A stretch of DNA of 32,693 nt, from contig QIIW01000040.1 in assembly GCA_003231645.1 (NCBI GenBank), positions 1-32,693 on the forward strand, read 5' to 3'. Positions 23,280 to 31,749 of this stretch are shown here, one piece after another (within the stretch, counting starts at the first letter, position 1; each line of letters opens with the position of its first letter). A program made the translations under genes and the position numbers. This stretch comes from Acidimicrobiia bacterium (GTDB lineage: Bacteria; Actinomycetota; Acidimicrobiia; Acidimicrobiales; Aldehydirespiratoraceae). The notes under the pieces were generated by a model, which saw nothing but the letters and a program-made list of their open reading frames with translations, searched no databases and was not told the origin of the DNA.

Positions 23280-24625
23280 GGCTGCTCCCCCCCACCGTAG
23301 AGATCGTCGATCAGCAGGTCCCGCGACATGGTAAGCAGCTCCCGACAGATCGATTGCCCCGAGGGGCCGGAACCGCCATCCAGGCGATCACCGATCACCC
23401 CGAGGATTCTCCTGTCGAACACCGGCACCAGGTTGGTCGCCACCCAATCGTCGAGGTCGGGATCGGGCCGATCCTCGAGGGCGTCGATGAAGCGAAGCAG
23501 TTCGGAAAGGAGATCGCCACGCCGGAGAAGCTGATCGAGGTCGACCTCGGGGCGCGTCGACGAGCGCACCCTGAGAATCGCCCCGGCACCGAGTGCACCA
23601 CCCAATTCCTCTCGACATTGTGTAGCCAGAACGTCGGCCCCGAGTGCACGGAGGTCTCGGTGGAACCCGGTGCGCCCGACCAACTCGACCGTCACCAGCA
23701 CCGGCCGTGACCCGGCCTCGGCCGCCAGGTCGGTGGCGCATTCGGCGACGTTGCGAACCATCTCGGAGATGTCATCCGCGTCGGACACGTCGACGGTGAG
23801 TCGTTCGAAGCGAATCGAATCGCATTCGACGAATTCGGGTTCACCGAACCCGTCTTGGCCGATCGGCACACTGAGGACCCCCTTGGCACCACACTCGGCC
23901 GGCTTGGTGCTGCGGCCTTGGAGATTGCCTGAATATGCCCACCACCGACCCGGTCCGATCGCATTGACCGATCTCTTGTGGACGTGACCGAGAGCCCAGT
24001 AGCCGATCGTCGAATCTTCGAGGTCGGACCTGGAGCAGGGAGCGTAAGGGTCGTGGCCGGTGGTGCCCTCGACGTTGGCGTGGACCACACCCACCGACGG
24101 CAGCGCGGTGTCGATCGACAAGGCGGTTACCGCCTGCACCAGATTCTCGGACTCGGAACCCGACGAGTAACTCACTCCGGCGACTGCTACTTCCCCGATG
24201 CCATCGACCTTCACCGTGCGGTGGGTCGGGGTACCGGCCGCGAACACATGGACGTTGTCGGGCAATGTTGCCGCGCCGCGAAACCCGGCGACCAGAGGGT
24301 CGTGGTTGCCGTGGACCACGAACACGGGGATCGGGGACGCACCGTCTTCACCCAGACGACGCAGTCCACGCTCGAGCGCGAGCTGCGATGACACTTCTCG
24401 GTCGGCGTGGTCGTAGACGTCGCCGGCCATCACCACGAACGCCGCCTCGCGCCGGAGAGCCAGGTCGACGAGATTGTCGAACGACTTCGATGCCAGGCGC
24501 CTCAGTTCGCCGAGCTTGTCGGGATCGTGGCTCAAGTGGCCACCTAATGATTCGAGTGGTGCGCCGAGGTGAAGATCGGCGGTATGGATGAAGTTGGGGG
24601 TGTGGTCGGTCATGGGGCTGGTCAC
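23276..24625 (-). CDS. YhaO/SbcD-like (Mre11-type) metallophosphoesterase nuclease
   Basis: This 449-residue protein of the Mre11/SbcD calcineurin-like phosphoesterase family shows all metal-binding motifs: Asp17-x-His19 in HTADLHLG, AGDVYD with Asp69, GNHD (106-109), a His in VGVVHANVEG and ALGHVHKRS. A C-terminal part without recognisable catalytic motifs probably binds the ATPase partner. It is predicted to cut DNA ends or hairpins with Mn2+, driven by the YhaN-like ATPase encoded immediately downstream (overlapping GTGA). The start is uncertain: GTG at 24625 or ATG at 24613, and neither has a clear Shine-Dalgarno or leaderless -10. Confidence 0.88.
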   Translation of the reverse strand: MTSPMTDHTPNFIHTADLHLGAPLESLGGHLSHDPDKLGELRRLASKSFDNLVDLALRREAAFVVMAGDVYDHADREVSSQLALERGLRRLGEDGASPIPVFVVHGNHDPLVAGFRGAATLPDNVHVFAAGTPTHRTVKVDGIGEVAVAGVSYSSGSESENLVQAVTALSIDTALPSVGVVHANVEGTTGHDPYAPCSRSDLEDSTIGYWALGHVHKRSVNAIGPGRWWAYSGNLQGRSTKPAECGAKGVLSVPIGQDGFGEPEFVECDSIRFERLTVDVSDADDISEMVRNVAECATDLAAEAGSRPVLVTVELVGRTGFHRDLRALGADVLATQCREELGGALGAGAILRVRSSTRPEVDLDQLLRRGDLLSELLRFIDALEDRPDPDLDDWVATNLVPVFDRRILGVIGDRLDGGSGPSGQSICRELLTMSRDLLIDDLYGGGEQP

Positions 24626-24725
24626 CGGGAGGTCATGGTTCGGTCATGGGGTCCACCGGCGGCTGTGTGGTGGCTGCGCGACATTGTCGCTCACAGGTGT
24701 GACATCGAAAGTGACCCGGGTCGGA

Positions 24726-26246
24726 TCATGCACCGGCCACACCCAACCGAGCGAGGATGTCTCGAAGAGCGTTGCGTTCGGCCGTCCATGGCCGTTGGTT
24801 GCCATCGCGGACGAACTGCCTGACCCGGTGGAGGTCACGGGTGAGTTCCACACCGGCCACCAACCGGTCGTGACGGCGCAGACCCAGTATCACGCTGCGG
24901 TCACAGGCGACGTGTTCGCAGTAGTCGGCCATGCAATTGTCGAGCTCGCGCCCCCACCTCCGGAGCTCATCCCCGGAACGAGGCAACCAGATCGAGTGTG
25001 CCCCGGAGCTGGCTCCGTGGAGCCGCAGCACGGCATCCGGATACCGGAACTCGTCGTCGGGGCCCACGGCGATGGCCTGAACAGGGCCGGGAACGTAGAG
25101 GGGCTGGACCGGCAGATCGATCACCCCTTCACCTTCACACGCTGCCACTCGCGGCGCGTCGGCCCCGGCCCGACAACGGGCAGGGCCCGCCGGCTGTCGC
25201 TGGGCGACGGGTTCCACCGGCGGCCGAACGAATTCGATGACGACGGCATCGAGGTCGTCGATGTGTCTCGGAGCCGGACCGTCGTAGATCGACAGCAGTC
25301 TCGGCACGTGAACGATCAGACGGATCAATCGGCCTGGCCCGGTGATCGTGGCGAGCGCCTCGGTGGCGAGGTGGGCCGACACACTGGGCCCGAGCATGCG
25401 GAATCCCCGACGCAGTAGGTGAAGGTCGTAGACACTCGGCCAGTACTGGGCCGCATGGTCGGCGGTCGGCGCCATGAGCATGTTGGCGATCACATCGGCC
25501 GAAACCGATTGGGGCAACGCCAACGCCAACCCGAGGGGCATGAGCGCCATCGGCCGCTGCGCCGGTCCGGCGGCCTCGACCTCGGGCGCCTCGCCATCGT
25601 CGACCCCCACGGTGTCGCCGGCCAGGCTCGCCGCGAGCGCGCGGGCGACCCGCCGACTCGAACGATCACCGAACGCAGCGCTGGCTGCGGCTCTCACGTC
25701 GGGGCCGGCCAGGACCGGCTCCGCCCATCGGGGCACATGTGGCGGGGCCAGCACGCCGCGGTCACGAGCCAGTCTGACCATCGGGAAACCCAGCGAGGCG
25801 ATGACCGACGCCAGGGCGTCGTCGGCGGGAAGAGCGTCGGCGATACCCATCTCCGTCGACCACACCAGGAGTCGACGCTTCAGCTGCCGCTGCCAGGCGT
25901 TGCCGTCGTCGTTGGCACGTATCGCCAGTCGCCGCAACAGATGCGAGATCGTGTCGGGCTGCACCGTGACGTCGATACTGCGCCGCCCACCCAGGAACTC
26001 GAGCCGGGTGAGCACTCGACGTTCACCCGGAGAGCGGCATTCGAACGAGGCCAAGGGCTCGCCCCGATGGAGAACCACCGGCCGACGACGATCACTGCCG
26101 TCCCATGCCAGGTCGCCGTGAAGTCTCACGACCGGATCTGCACCGTCGTCCGTTTCATCGAGTTCTTCGTCGTCTGCCAACTCACCCTCCGGTTTATCGA
26201 ACCGGTCGACGAATCGCTCGCCGGACCGGCCATCGACCCGCGCCAC
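24726..26246 (-). CDS. PcfJ-like protein
   Basis: This is a protein of about 506 residues whose C-terminal 100 residues resemble the PcfJ family. Features are IWLPRSGDELRRWGRELDNCMADYCEHV with a conserved Cys, GLRRHDRLVAGVEL, and RQFVRDGNQRP near the end. The family was named from an Enterococcus conjugative plasmid but is widespread on chromosomes, and its function is unknown to me. The middle is Ala/Arg/Leu-rich and helical; the N-terminus is acidic (ELADDEELDETDDGAD). The frame is open across the divergent gene, so I set the start at GTG 26246, which has TACGGT five bases upstream and lies 55 bases from the divergent DUF4032 start. No plasmid or phage genes surround it. Confidence 0.6.
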   Translation of the reverse strand: MARVDGRSGERFVDRFDKPEGELADDEELDETDDGADPVVRLHGDLAWDGSDRRRPVVLHRGEPLASFECRSPGERRVLTRLEFLGGRRSIDVTVQPDTISHLLRRLAIRANDDGNAWQRQLKRRLLVWSTEMGIADALPADDALASVIASLGFPMVRLARDRGVLAPPHVPRWAEPVLAGPDVRAAASAAFGDRSSRRVARALAASLAGDTVGVDDGEAPEVEAAGPAQRPMALMPLGLALALPQSVSADVIANMLMAPTADHAAQYWPSVYDLHLLRRGFRMLGPSVSAHLATEALATITGPGRLIRLIVHVPRLLSIYDGPAPRHIDDLDAVVIEFVRPPVEPVAQRQPAGPARCRAGADAPRVAACEGEGVIDLPVQPLYVPGPVQAIAVGPDDEFRYPDAVLRLHGASSGAHSIWLPRSGDELRRWGRELDNCMADYCEHVACDRSVILGLRRHDRLVAGVELTRDLHRVRQFVRDGNQRPWTAERNALRDILARLGVAGA

Positions 26247-26251
26247 CTCCG

Positions 26252-26257
26252 ACCGTA
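26252..26257 (-). promoter_or_regulatory. Leaderless-type -10 box of the PcfJ-like gene
   Basis: TACGGT on the minus strand with five bases to the GTG at 26246, one fewer than the usual six in this window. Confidence 0.35.
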
Positions 26258-26289
26258 CATGTGTTCGGGACCACTGTCGACCCCTCGGG

Positions 26290-26295
26290 TAGTTT
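26290..26295 (+). promoter_or_regulatory. Leaderless -10 box of the DUF4032 gene
   Basis: TAGTTT is followed by GAGTCT and then GTG at 26302. No Shine-Dalgarno is present. The facing minus-strand -10 is 32 bases away, so the two promoters are back to back. Confidence 0.5.
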
Positions 26296-26301
26296 GAGTC
26301 T

Positions 26302-27570
26302 GTGGATTCCTCGCAACCGGCCGAACCCAGGCTCAGCATCATCAGCCGGGTCGCCGACCCCGACTTTCTCGACCTGCCGTGGGATGCGCCACTCAGGGAC
26401 TGGACCCACCCCCGCATGGCCACGGTCGCCAGGGGAATCTCACGCCACACGGTCCGTTTTGTCCGCTACGGCGGACGTGTGTTCGCACTCAAGGAGACCG
26501 AGGACAAGCCGGCCGAGACTGAATACCGAATGCTGCGCATTCTCCATGACGACTACGGGCTCCCGACGGTGAAACCCACCGCGGTGGTGAAGGGCCGCGC
26601 CACCGTTGCCCGCCCCGACGGCCCGGGCGACCCTCTCGGTGCGGTGCTCATCACCCGCTACCTCGACTTCTCGCTTCCCTACCGATACCTGTTCAGCATC
26701 GAGAATTCCGAGCCCTACCGTCAACGTCTGCTCGATGCCCTCGTCGTGCTGCTCGTGAGGCTGCACCTCCACGGTGTCTTGTGGGGCGACTGCTCCCTGT
26801 CCAACACGCTGTTTCGCCGCGATGCCGGAGCACTCGCCGCCTACCTGGTCGACGCCGAGACCAGCGAGTCCAGACTCAGCGTTTCCGAAGAGCTGCGACG
26901 CCACGACCTCGAGATCGGCTGCACCAACATCGCCGGTGGGATGCTCGATCTGCAATCAGAGGGCCGGCTGCCGGTCGACATCGAGCCGTTCGCAGTTGTC
27001 GATGAGATCGGACTCCGCTACGACCAACTCTGGTCGGAACTCACGAGAGTCGATGAGTTCGACCCGTCGGAGCGGTTCCGGATCGACCGTCGAATCGCCC
27101 GGGTCAACCAGCTTGGTTTCGACATCGGCGAGCTGGCGATCGAACGGTCGGCCGACGGTTCACGCCTGTGGATCAAGCCGGTGGTCGTGGAGGAGGGCCA
27201 CCACCACCGTGTGTTGCTCCGTCTCACCGGACTGGCCGTTCAGGAGAACCAGGCCCGTCGACTGCTCGGGGCGATGGCCGCCCACGGTGCTTGGATCGAG
27301 GCCACGGAAGGGCGGGAACAGCCCACCGGAGTGCGGGCCTACCGCTGGCTCCACGAACGCTACGAACCACTGCTCGAGCTGATCCCCGACGAATACGCCG
27401 ACCGGCTCGAACCGGCCGAACTCTACATCCTCTACCTCGATCATCGGGCGGAGCTCAACGCGGCCGCCGGCCACGACGTTGACGAGGACTCGGCACGGCA
27501 ATCGTTCCTCGAGTCGGTGCTGGCTCGCCTCCCGAGCGAACGCCATCTCCGCGAGGACGAGTCCGAGTAG
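26302..27570 (+). CDS. DUF4032 protein with kinase-like N-terminal domain
   Basis: This 422-residue protein combines a kinase-like fold with a C-terminal DUF4032 region. The N-terminal part has a possible ATP-binding Lys64 in FALKET, a hinge-like VLITRYLDFSLPYRYLF, the catalytic-loop pattern HGVLWGDCSLSN (Asp163, Asn168) and a DFG-like metal site DAETSE (Asp184). This resembles lipopolysaccharide-kinase/aminoglycoside-phosphotransferase-type enzymes rather than Ser/Thr kinases. The C-terminal half carries the long charged helical region typical of DUF4032, common in actinobacteria. The substrate is unknown. The GTG start follows a leaderless -10. It is divergent from the PcfJ-like gene and convergent with the hydrolase at 27597. 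Confidence 0.82.
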   Translation: MDSSQPAEPRLSIISRVADPDFLDLPWDAPLRDWTHPRMATVARGISRHTVRFVRYGGRVFALKETEDKPAETEYRMLRILHDDYGLPTVKPTAVVKGRATVARPDGPGDPLGAVLITRYLDFSLPYRYLFSIENSEPYRQRLLDALVVLLVRLHLHGVLWGDCSLSNTLFRRDAGALAAYLVDAETSESRLSVSEELRRHDLEIGCTNIAGGMLDLQSEGRLPVDIEPFAVVDEIGLRYDQLWSELTRVDEFDPSERFRIDRRIARVNQLGFDIGELAIERSADGSRLWIKPVVVEEGHHHRVLLRLTGLAVQENQARRLLGAMAAHGAWIEATEGREQPTGVRAYRWLHERYEPLLELIPDEYADRLEPAELYILYLDHRAELNAAAGHDVDEDSARQSFLESVLARLPSERHLREDESE

Positions 27571-27575
27571 GTCGG

Positions 27576-27593
27576 GGCCGGCTCGAACCGGCC
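27576..27593. terminator. Candidate bidirectional hairpin between convergent genes
   Basis: GGCCGG and CCGGCC form a six-base perfect stem with a six-base loop (CTCGAA) between the stops of the DUF4032 gene and the hydrolase. There is no T-run, so it is at best a weak, non-canonical terminator. Confidence 0.4.
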
Positions 27594-27596
27594 GAT

Positions 27597-28412
27597 TCAG
27601 GCCGGGTCGACCAGATCGGCGATGATCCTCGAGCCGTCGGTGAACGGCAGGAAATGCCCCCGACCGTGCAGTTCCTCGAAGCGTGCCTTCTCCAGCCGAT
27701 CGGCGAGATCCCGCCCATGGGCGACCGGCACCAGCGGATCGTCGCTGCCGTGCCAGAGCGTGACATCACACTCGACCGACGCCAGGTCGAATCCCCAGTC
27801 GACCGCGAGTCGCGCGTAGTCGTCAACGACGCCACCGACACCGCACCGGGTCGACTCCCCGACGAAGTCCAGGATGAGTCGGGAGTTGGCGCGCAGCATC
27901 ATGCGCTCCGCCTCCACCGACGATTTCATGACGTCGCTCATGACCATCCGATCGGGGGCATGAGATCCGACCCTCACCAGCATCCGGGCCCGGCCCGGAT
28001 GGCCGACCGCCCAGCGAAACAGCACCCGGTCGAACCGCATCCCCAACTCACGGCGGTAACGATCATCGACCAAGGGATGCATCGACGCAACCGTGGCAAC
28101 CCTGTCGACCCGGCCGGTGCCGGCGGCTCCACACGCCAGGGCGTAGGGACCCCCCGCCGACCATCCGGCCACGGAGAATCGTTGGTGACCCTGCCGGGTC
28201 ATCTCGGCCAGGGCCATCTCAGCCCAATCGGCGACGGTGATGTGGGACCGTCGTGCCGAGGTGCCGATGCCCGGCCGGTCGAGGCTCACGATCGCCGCTC
28301 CGGCCGCCGTCGCCGCCTCGTTCAGCGCCACCGCGTCGAGGCGGCTGCTGAGACCCCCGTGACACCACAGGATCGGATATCCGTTCGAGTCGCCCAGCAG
28401 TTCGACACCCAC
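27597..28412 (-). CDS. Alpha/beta hydrolase
   Basis: This 271-residue alpha/beta-hydrolase has LWCHGGLSSRLD near the N-terminus (oxyanion loop), the nucleophile elbow GWSAGG with Ser85, an acid in WHGSDDPLVPVAHG and the His in HGRGHFLPF. A helical lid spans the middle. It resembles proline-iminopeptidase or esterase-like hydrolases, but the substrate is unknown. The start is GTG at 28412, with TACGGT eight bases upstream, a near-leaderless arrangement. It is divergent from the GH2 gene with 73 bases between starts. Confidence 0.8.
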   Translation of the reverse strand: MGVELLGDSNGYPILWCHGGLSSRLDAVALNEAATAAGAAIVSLDRPGIGTSARRSHITVADWAEMALAEMTRQGHQRFSVAGWSAGGPYALACGAAGTGRVDRVATVASMHPLVDDRYRRELGMRFDRVLFRWAVGHPGRARMLVRVGSHAPDRMVMSDVMKSSVEAERMMLRANSRLILDFVGESTRCGVGGVVDDYARLAVDWGFDLASVECDVTLWHGSDDPLVPVAHGRDLADRLEKARFEELHGRGHFLPFTDGSRIIADLVDPA

Positions 28413-28485
28413 ACGGGCTGACCGTACTACCCTCCCGCCAGATCACCCGTCGCCCGGTCAGCGCACCATCCGGAGAGAGGCAACG

Positions 28486-30441
28486 ATGACGACAACTCAT
28501 CCTCGTCCCGACCTGCGCCGCGACCCCTGGTGGACACTCGATGGTGAATGGGATTTCGGATTCGGCCGGGCGGGTGATGAGGCACTCGACGATGCCGTGT
28601 TCGACCGCACGATCGTCGTGCCGTTCGCCTACCAGTCCCCCGCCAGTGGGATCGACGACTCCACTGCACACGAGGTGCTGTGGTACAGACGCCGCGTCGA
28701 TCTGCCCGACCCCGACGGTGGCCGCCTGCTGATCCACTTCGGTGCCGTCGACTACGAAGCCACCGTGTGGCTGGCCCGGGTCGAGGACGGCATTGATGGA
28801 ACCACCGGGGTCGGTGTCACCCCGGTCGAGGTCGCCCACAACGTCGGTGGTCACGTCCCCTTCGTCGCCGACGTCACCGCGGGCGCCGGCGAGGGATGCG
28901 TGCTCGTCGTCCGAGTGGTCGACCGCACAGCAGATGATCAGCCGCGGGGTAAGCAACGGGCCGGATCGTCGGAGCCGTTCAGCGAGATTCGTTACACGGC
29001 CACCAGCGGGATCTGGCAGCCGGTGTGGCTCGAGCGGGTCGGATGTTGTCATGTGCACGAACTGCATGTGGCGGCCGGCGCCGATGGCCGATTCACAATC
29101 GACGTCGATGTTCGATCGGACGCCACCAAGGGTTCGGGGGCCGGCTCCGGCCTCCGGCCCGGCGACCGGATCGTCGAATGTGATGTTTCTCTCGCTGGTT
29201 CCGGCGTGGCCCGGGCAACCGGTGCGGTGGATGCCGATGGACATGCCGTCGCCGAGGGCATGGTGGAGCACCCCGAGTGCTGGTCACCGGACTCCCCCAC
29301 CCTCTACGACCTGACAGTGTCGATCGTCGACGGCGATGCCGTCGACACGGTCAGGACCCGGTTGGGGTTCAGGACGATCTCGACCGATGGTGACCGCATC
29401 GTTCTCAACGGCCGACCGGTCGTCCTGCGCATGGCGCTCGACCAGGGCTACTGGCCTGACACGCTCATGTCCCTGCCTTCCGACGAGGACGGCTCCGACC
29501 GGGTACGTGACGAGATCGTGTGGCTCAGGGAGGCCGGGTTCAACGGGGTTCGCAAGCACATGAAGATCGAGGACCCGCGCTGGTGGCGATGGGCCGACGA
29601 GCTCGGGCTCATGGTGTGGCAGGACATGCCGGCGGGGGCTTTCCACAAACCGGCCGGCAGTGCGCTCCGTACCAGGCTGGCCGACGAATGGGAGCGGGCG
29701 ATCCGCCGCGACCGCAGCCATGCCAGTGCCATCTGTTTCTCGCCGTTCAACGAGTCGTGGGGCATCAACGGGGTGGGCGACGATCCCGAGATGCAGGCCT
29801 ACGTGCGCGACGTCGTGGTCCGCACCCGCGAATTGGCCCCCGATGCCCTGGCGGTCGACAACAGTGGCTGGCTTCACGTCGACACCGACCTGTTCGACAT
29901 CCACCGCTACGACCACGACCCGGCCGTGCTACGTGCCGTCCTCGAGGAAGCGATCGCCGCCGACTGGCAGATGGACTGGAGGATCGATTTCGAGGCATTC
30001 GGAAACTGGGGCCCGGCCGCCGACGCCGACGGAATCGTCCACTTCGACACGTCGCCATCGGCTCGTGGTGACAAAGTCCGGGGGTTCACCGGCCAGCCGG
30101 TGGTCGTCAGCGAATTGGGGGGCGTGGGTTTCTTGGTGCCCGAGGATGGGGTCGAGACCGACGCAGGGACCGATGTTGGAGCCGATCCAACATCCGAGGA
30201 GCGGTTCGTCTACTCCGACGCAGCCACCGCCGACGAGTTCGCGGGCGCCATATCCCGACTGGTTGGTGTGGTCGAGGAGCTGGGTCTGGCCGGCTGGTGC
30301 TGGACCCAGGTGAGCGACATCGAGCAGGAACAGAACGGACTCTTCACCTACGACCGTCACCCGAAACTTCCGGCCCGACGAGTCGCCGCCGCGATCCATG
30401 CCGCTACCGCCCGTCGCCCGGCCTACACATCCGGGCCCTGA
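28486..30441 (+). CDS. Glycoside hydrolase family 2 protein (beta-galactosidase/glucuronidase type)
   Basis: This 651-residue enzyme hydrolyses beta-glycosidic bonds by a retaining mechanism. The order is typical: an N-terminal sugar-binding jelly roll (LDGEWDFGF, VPFAYQSP, WYRRRVDLP, LIHFGAVDYEATVWL), an immunoglobulin-like domain around 190-300, and a TIM barrel from about 310. The acid/base is Glu423 in FSPFNESWG and the nucleophile Glu543 in VVSELGGVGF. RIVLNGRPVVLRMALDQGYWP and WLREAGFNGVRKHMK are barrel-start landmarks. There is no signal peptide, so it is probably cytoplasmic and would need imported oligosaccharides; no transporter is adjacent. ATG at 28486 has AGAGAGG upstream. The last 19 bases overlap the convergent thpR gene. 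The exact sugar cannot be told. Confidence 0.9.
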   Translation: MTTTHPRPDLRRDPWWTLDGEWDFGFGRAGDEALDDAVFDRTIVVPFAYQSPASGIDDSTAHEVLWYRRRVDLPDPDGGRLLIHFGAVDYEATVWLARVEDGIDGTTGVGVTPVEVAHNVGGHVPFVADVTAGAGEGCVLVVRVVDRTADDQPRGKQRAGSSEPFSEIRYTATSGIWQPVWLERVGCCHVHELHVAAGADGRFTIDVDVRSDATKGSGAGSGLRPGDRIVECDVSLAGSGVARATGAVDADGHAVAEGMVEHPECWSPDSPTLYDLTVSIVDGDAVDTVRTRLGFRTISTDGDRIVLNGRPVVLRMALDQGYWPDTLMSLPSDEDGSDRVRDEIVWLREAGFNGVRKHMKIEDPRWWRWADELGLMVWQDMPAGAFHKPAGSALRTRLADEWERAIRRDRSHASAICFSPFNESWGINGVGDDPEMQAYVRDVVVRTRELAPDALAVDNSGWLHVDTDLFDIHRYDHDPAVLRAVLEEAIAADWQMDWRIDFEAFGNWGPAADADGIVHFDTSPSARGDKVRGFTGQPVVVSELGGVGFLVPEDGVETDAGTDVGADPTSEERFVYSDAATADEFAGAISRLVGVVEELGLAGWCWTQVSDIEQEQNGLFTYDRHPKLPARRVAAAIHAATARRPAYTSGP

Positions 30442-30983
30442 GCGTCACACGGCACCGTTGCCACCGTCTCATAGCGTGCGCCGTCGGGATGAAGCCGGCT
30501 CCTCACCAGCGCGATCTCGCGCACCGGAAATTCGGCCGATACCGGCAGGCCAACCGTCCCCGTGGTACAAGACCGACCTCGACCCTTGAGCCGAGCCAAG
30601 GTGATGTGACCGTTGAACGGGCGCGGGTCGACCGGGTCACCGATGTCAACGGTTGCGTCACGAACCACTGCGGCCAGCGCCCCGAGACCGGCCACCGGTA
30701 CCACAATCGTAGCGTGACCGAGCCAACTGATCCTCGGACCGAGCGTGGCCGTCGACGGTGCGACCTCGGCCACGTCGGCCAGCGCCCCGATCACCTCCGT
30801 GATCCGATCGTCGGCTACGTCACCGAGGAAACGCAGGGTCACGTGCCACTGGTCCGACGTGGTCCACCGCACTCTCGTGGTGGCTTCGTCGGGACGGTCG
30901 AGACCACCCAGCAAACCGATCACTTCGGGAGGCGGCCATACCGCCACGAACAGTCTCGACACCTGGTCGTCCGACCTTTCCAC
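30423..30983 (-). CDS. thpR: RNA 2',3'-cyclic phosphodiesterase
   Basis: This 186-residue 2H-phosphoesterase has the two catalytic motifs HVTL (His47) and HITL (His126) at the usual spacing, RLFVAVWPP at the N-terminus, and FLGDV after the first motif as in ThpR/LigT proteins. It opens 2',3'-cyclic phosphates on RNA ends. The start is GTG at 30983, with GTG at 30962 as an alternative, and neither has a strong Shine-Dalgarno. It lies 54 bases after the nfuA-like gene on the same strand and may be co-transcribed, although an inverted repeat lies in the gap. Its 3' end overlaps the GH2 gene. Confidence 0.88.
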   Translation of the reverse strand: MERSDDQVSRLFVAVWPPPEVIGLLGGLDRPDEATTRVRWTTSDQWHVTLRFLGDVADDRITEVIGALADVAEVAPSTATLGPRISWLGHATIVVPVAGLGALAAVVRDATVDIGDPVDPRPFNGHITLARLKGRGRSCTTGTVGLPVSAEFPVREIALVRSRLHPDGARYETVATVPCDAQGPDV

Positions 30984-30988
30984 CCCGT

Positions 30989-31023
30989 CTACCGGTAGGA
31001 ACGAACCGGACCCGATTCGTTCC
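30989..31023. repeat. Inverted repeat and palindrome in the nfuA-thpR gap
   Basis: GGAACGAA (30998-31005) and TTCGTTCC (31016-31023) are perfect eight-base arms around a ten-base loop. They overlap by one base a perfect ten-base palindrome, CTACCGGTAG (30989-30998). In the minus-strand transcript this would form a hairpin after the nfuA-like stop. There is no T-run, so attenuation, RNA processing or protein binding are possible alternatives to termination. Confidence 0.5.
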
Positions 31024-31037
31024 GATCGTGACTCTCC

Positions 31038-31703
31038 CTACTTCTTGGAGGATTCGTGGTGAGGGCCGGCCTTCTTGGTGTCCTCGTAGTAGGGATTTTC
31101 GCCCGTGGCATGGTCGGTGACGTCGACCACGTTCTTGATCTCGGGCACCATCTCGAGGATGGCGACCTCTATGCCCTGACTGAGCGTGACCGCGGCCAGC
31201 CCGCATCCCTGACAGCCACCACCGAGACGCAGATATGCGGTGTCGTTCTCGACCGCCACCAACTGGGCGACACCGCCGTGGCTGGCAATGGCCGGATTGA
31301 TCCGCTGGTCGAGGACCTGGGTCACCCGGTTGGCGACATCACCGGTGAGTTCGATGTCACCCGTGGGGATGTCGGGCGAGGGTGAGTTGGGATTTTCGAA
31401 GACGAACCCCTCCTCGAGGAGGTTGCGGTTGCGGTCGAGGGTGGCGCCGGCGATCTTGTCGATGTCGGACTTCTGGAGCACGACACGGAGGTCGCCGTTG
31501 TGTTCGACGACGTGTTCGGGGCCGGCCTCGTCGACCGCCTGGAACCACATGTCGTACTTGTAACTCGACCCGCGGGTGCCGGCGATGACGAGCCACAATC
31601 CGAGATTGCCACCATCGGATTCGCCGGCGAGCATACCCTTGAGCTTCTCCTGAGCCTTGTCGGTGACGGTGACGAGGTTGGCAGAACCGGCTGAGTCTGA
31701 CAT
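31038..31703 (-). CDS. NfuA-like Fe-S cluster carrier protein
   Basis: This 221-residue protein has an N-terminal A-type-like domain (about 9-105) without its usual cysteines and a C-terminal Nfu domain with Cys164-x-x-Cys167 in LGGGCQGCGLAAVTL. This is the NfuA layout: the Nfu CxxC binds a [4Fe-4S] cluster at a dimer interface and delivers it to target enzymes. DRNRNLLEEGFVFENPN is also typical of the degenerate A-type domain. A charged Lys/His-rich tail (NPYYEDTKKAGPHHESSKK) ends the protein. ATG at 31703 has AAGGAG close upstream. It is divergent from the ATP-grasp gene with 46 bases between starts. Confidence 0.85.
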   Translation of the reverse strand: MSDSAGSANLVTVTDKAQEKLKGMLAGESDGGNLGLWLVIAGTRGSSYKYDMWFQAVDEAGPEHVVEHNGDLRVVLQKSDIDKIAGATLDRNRNLLEEGFVFENPNSPSPDIPTGDIELTGDVANRVTQVLDQRINPAIASHGGVAQLVAVENDTAYLRLGGGCQGCGLAAVTLSQGIEVAILEMVPEIKNVVDVTDHATGENPYYEDTKKAGPHHESSKK

Positions 31704-31749
31704 TTCGCTCCTTGGTGGAGATGCGGCGGGGTAGGGGCACGATAGGACG

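Noticed and set aside
24726..26246. PcfJ-like gene as evidence of an integrated plasmid or conjugative element
   Set aside because: No relaxase, type IV secretion, replication or integrase genes are visible, and base composition matches the surroundings.
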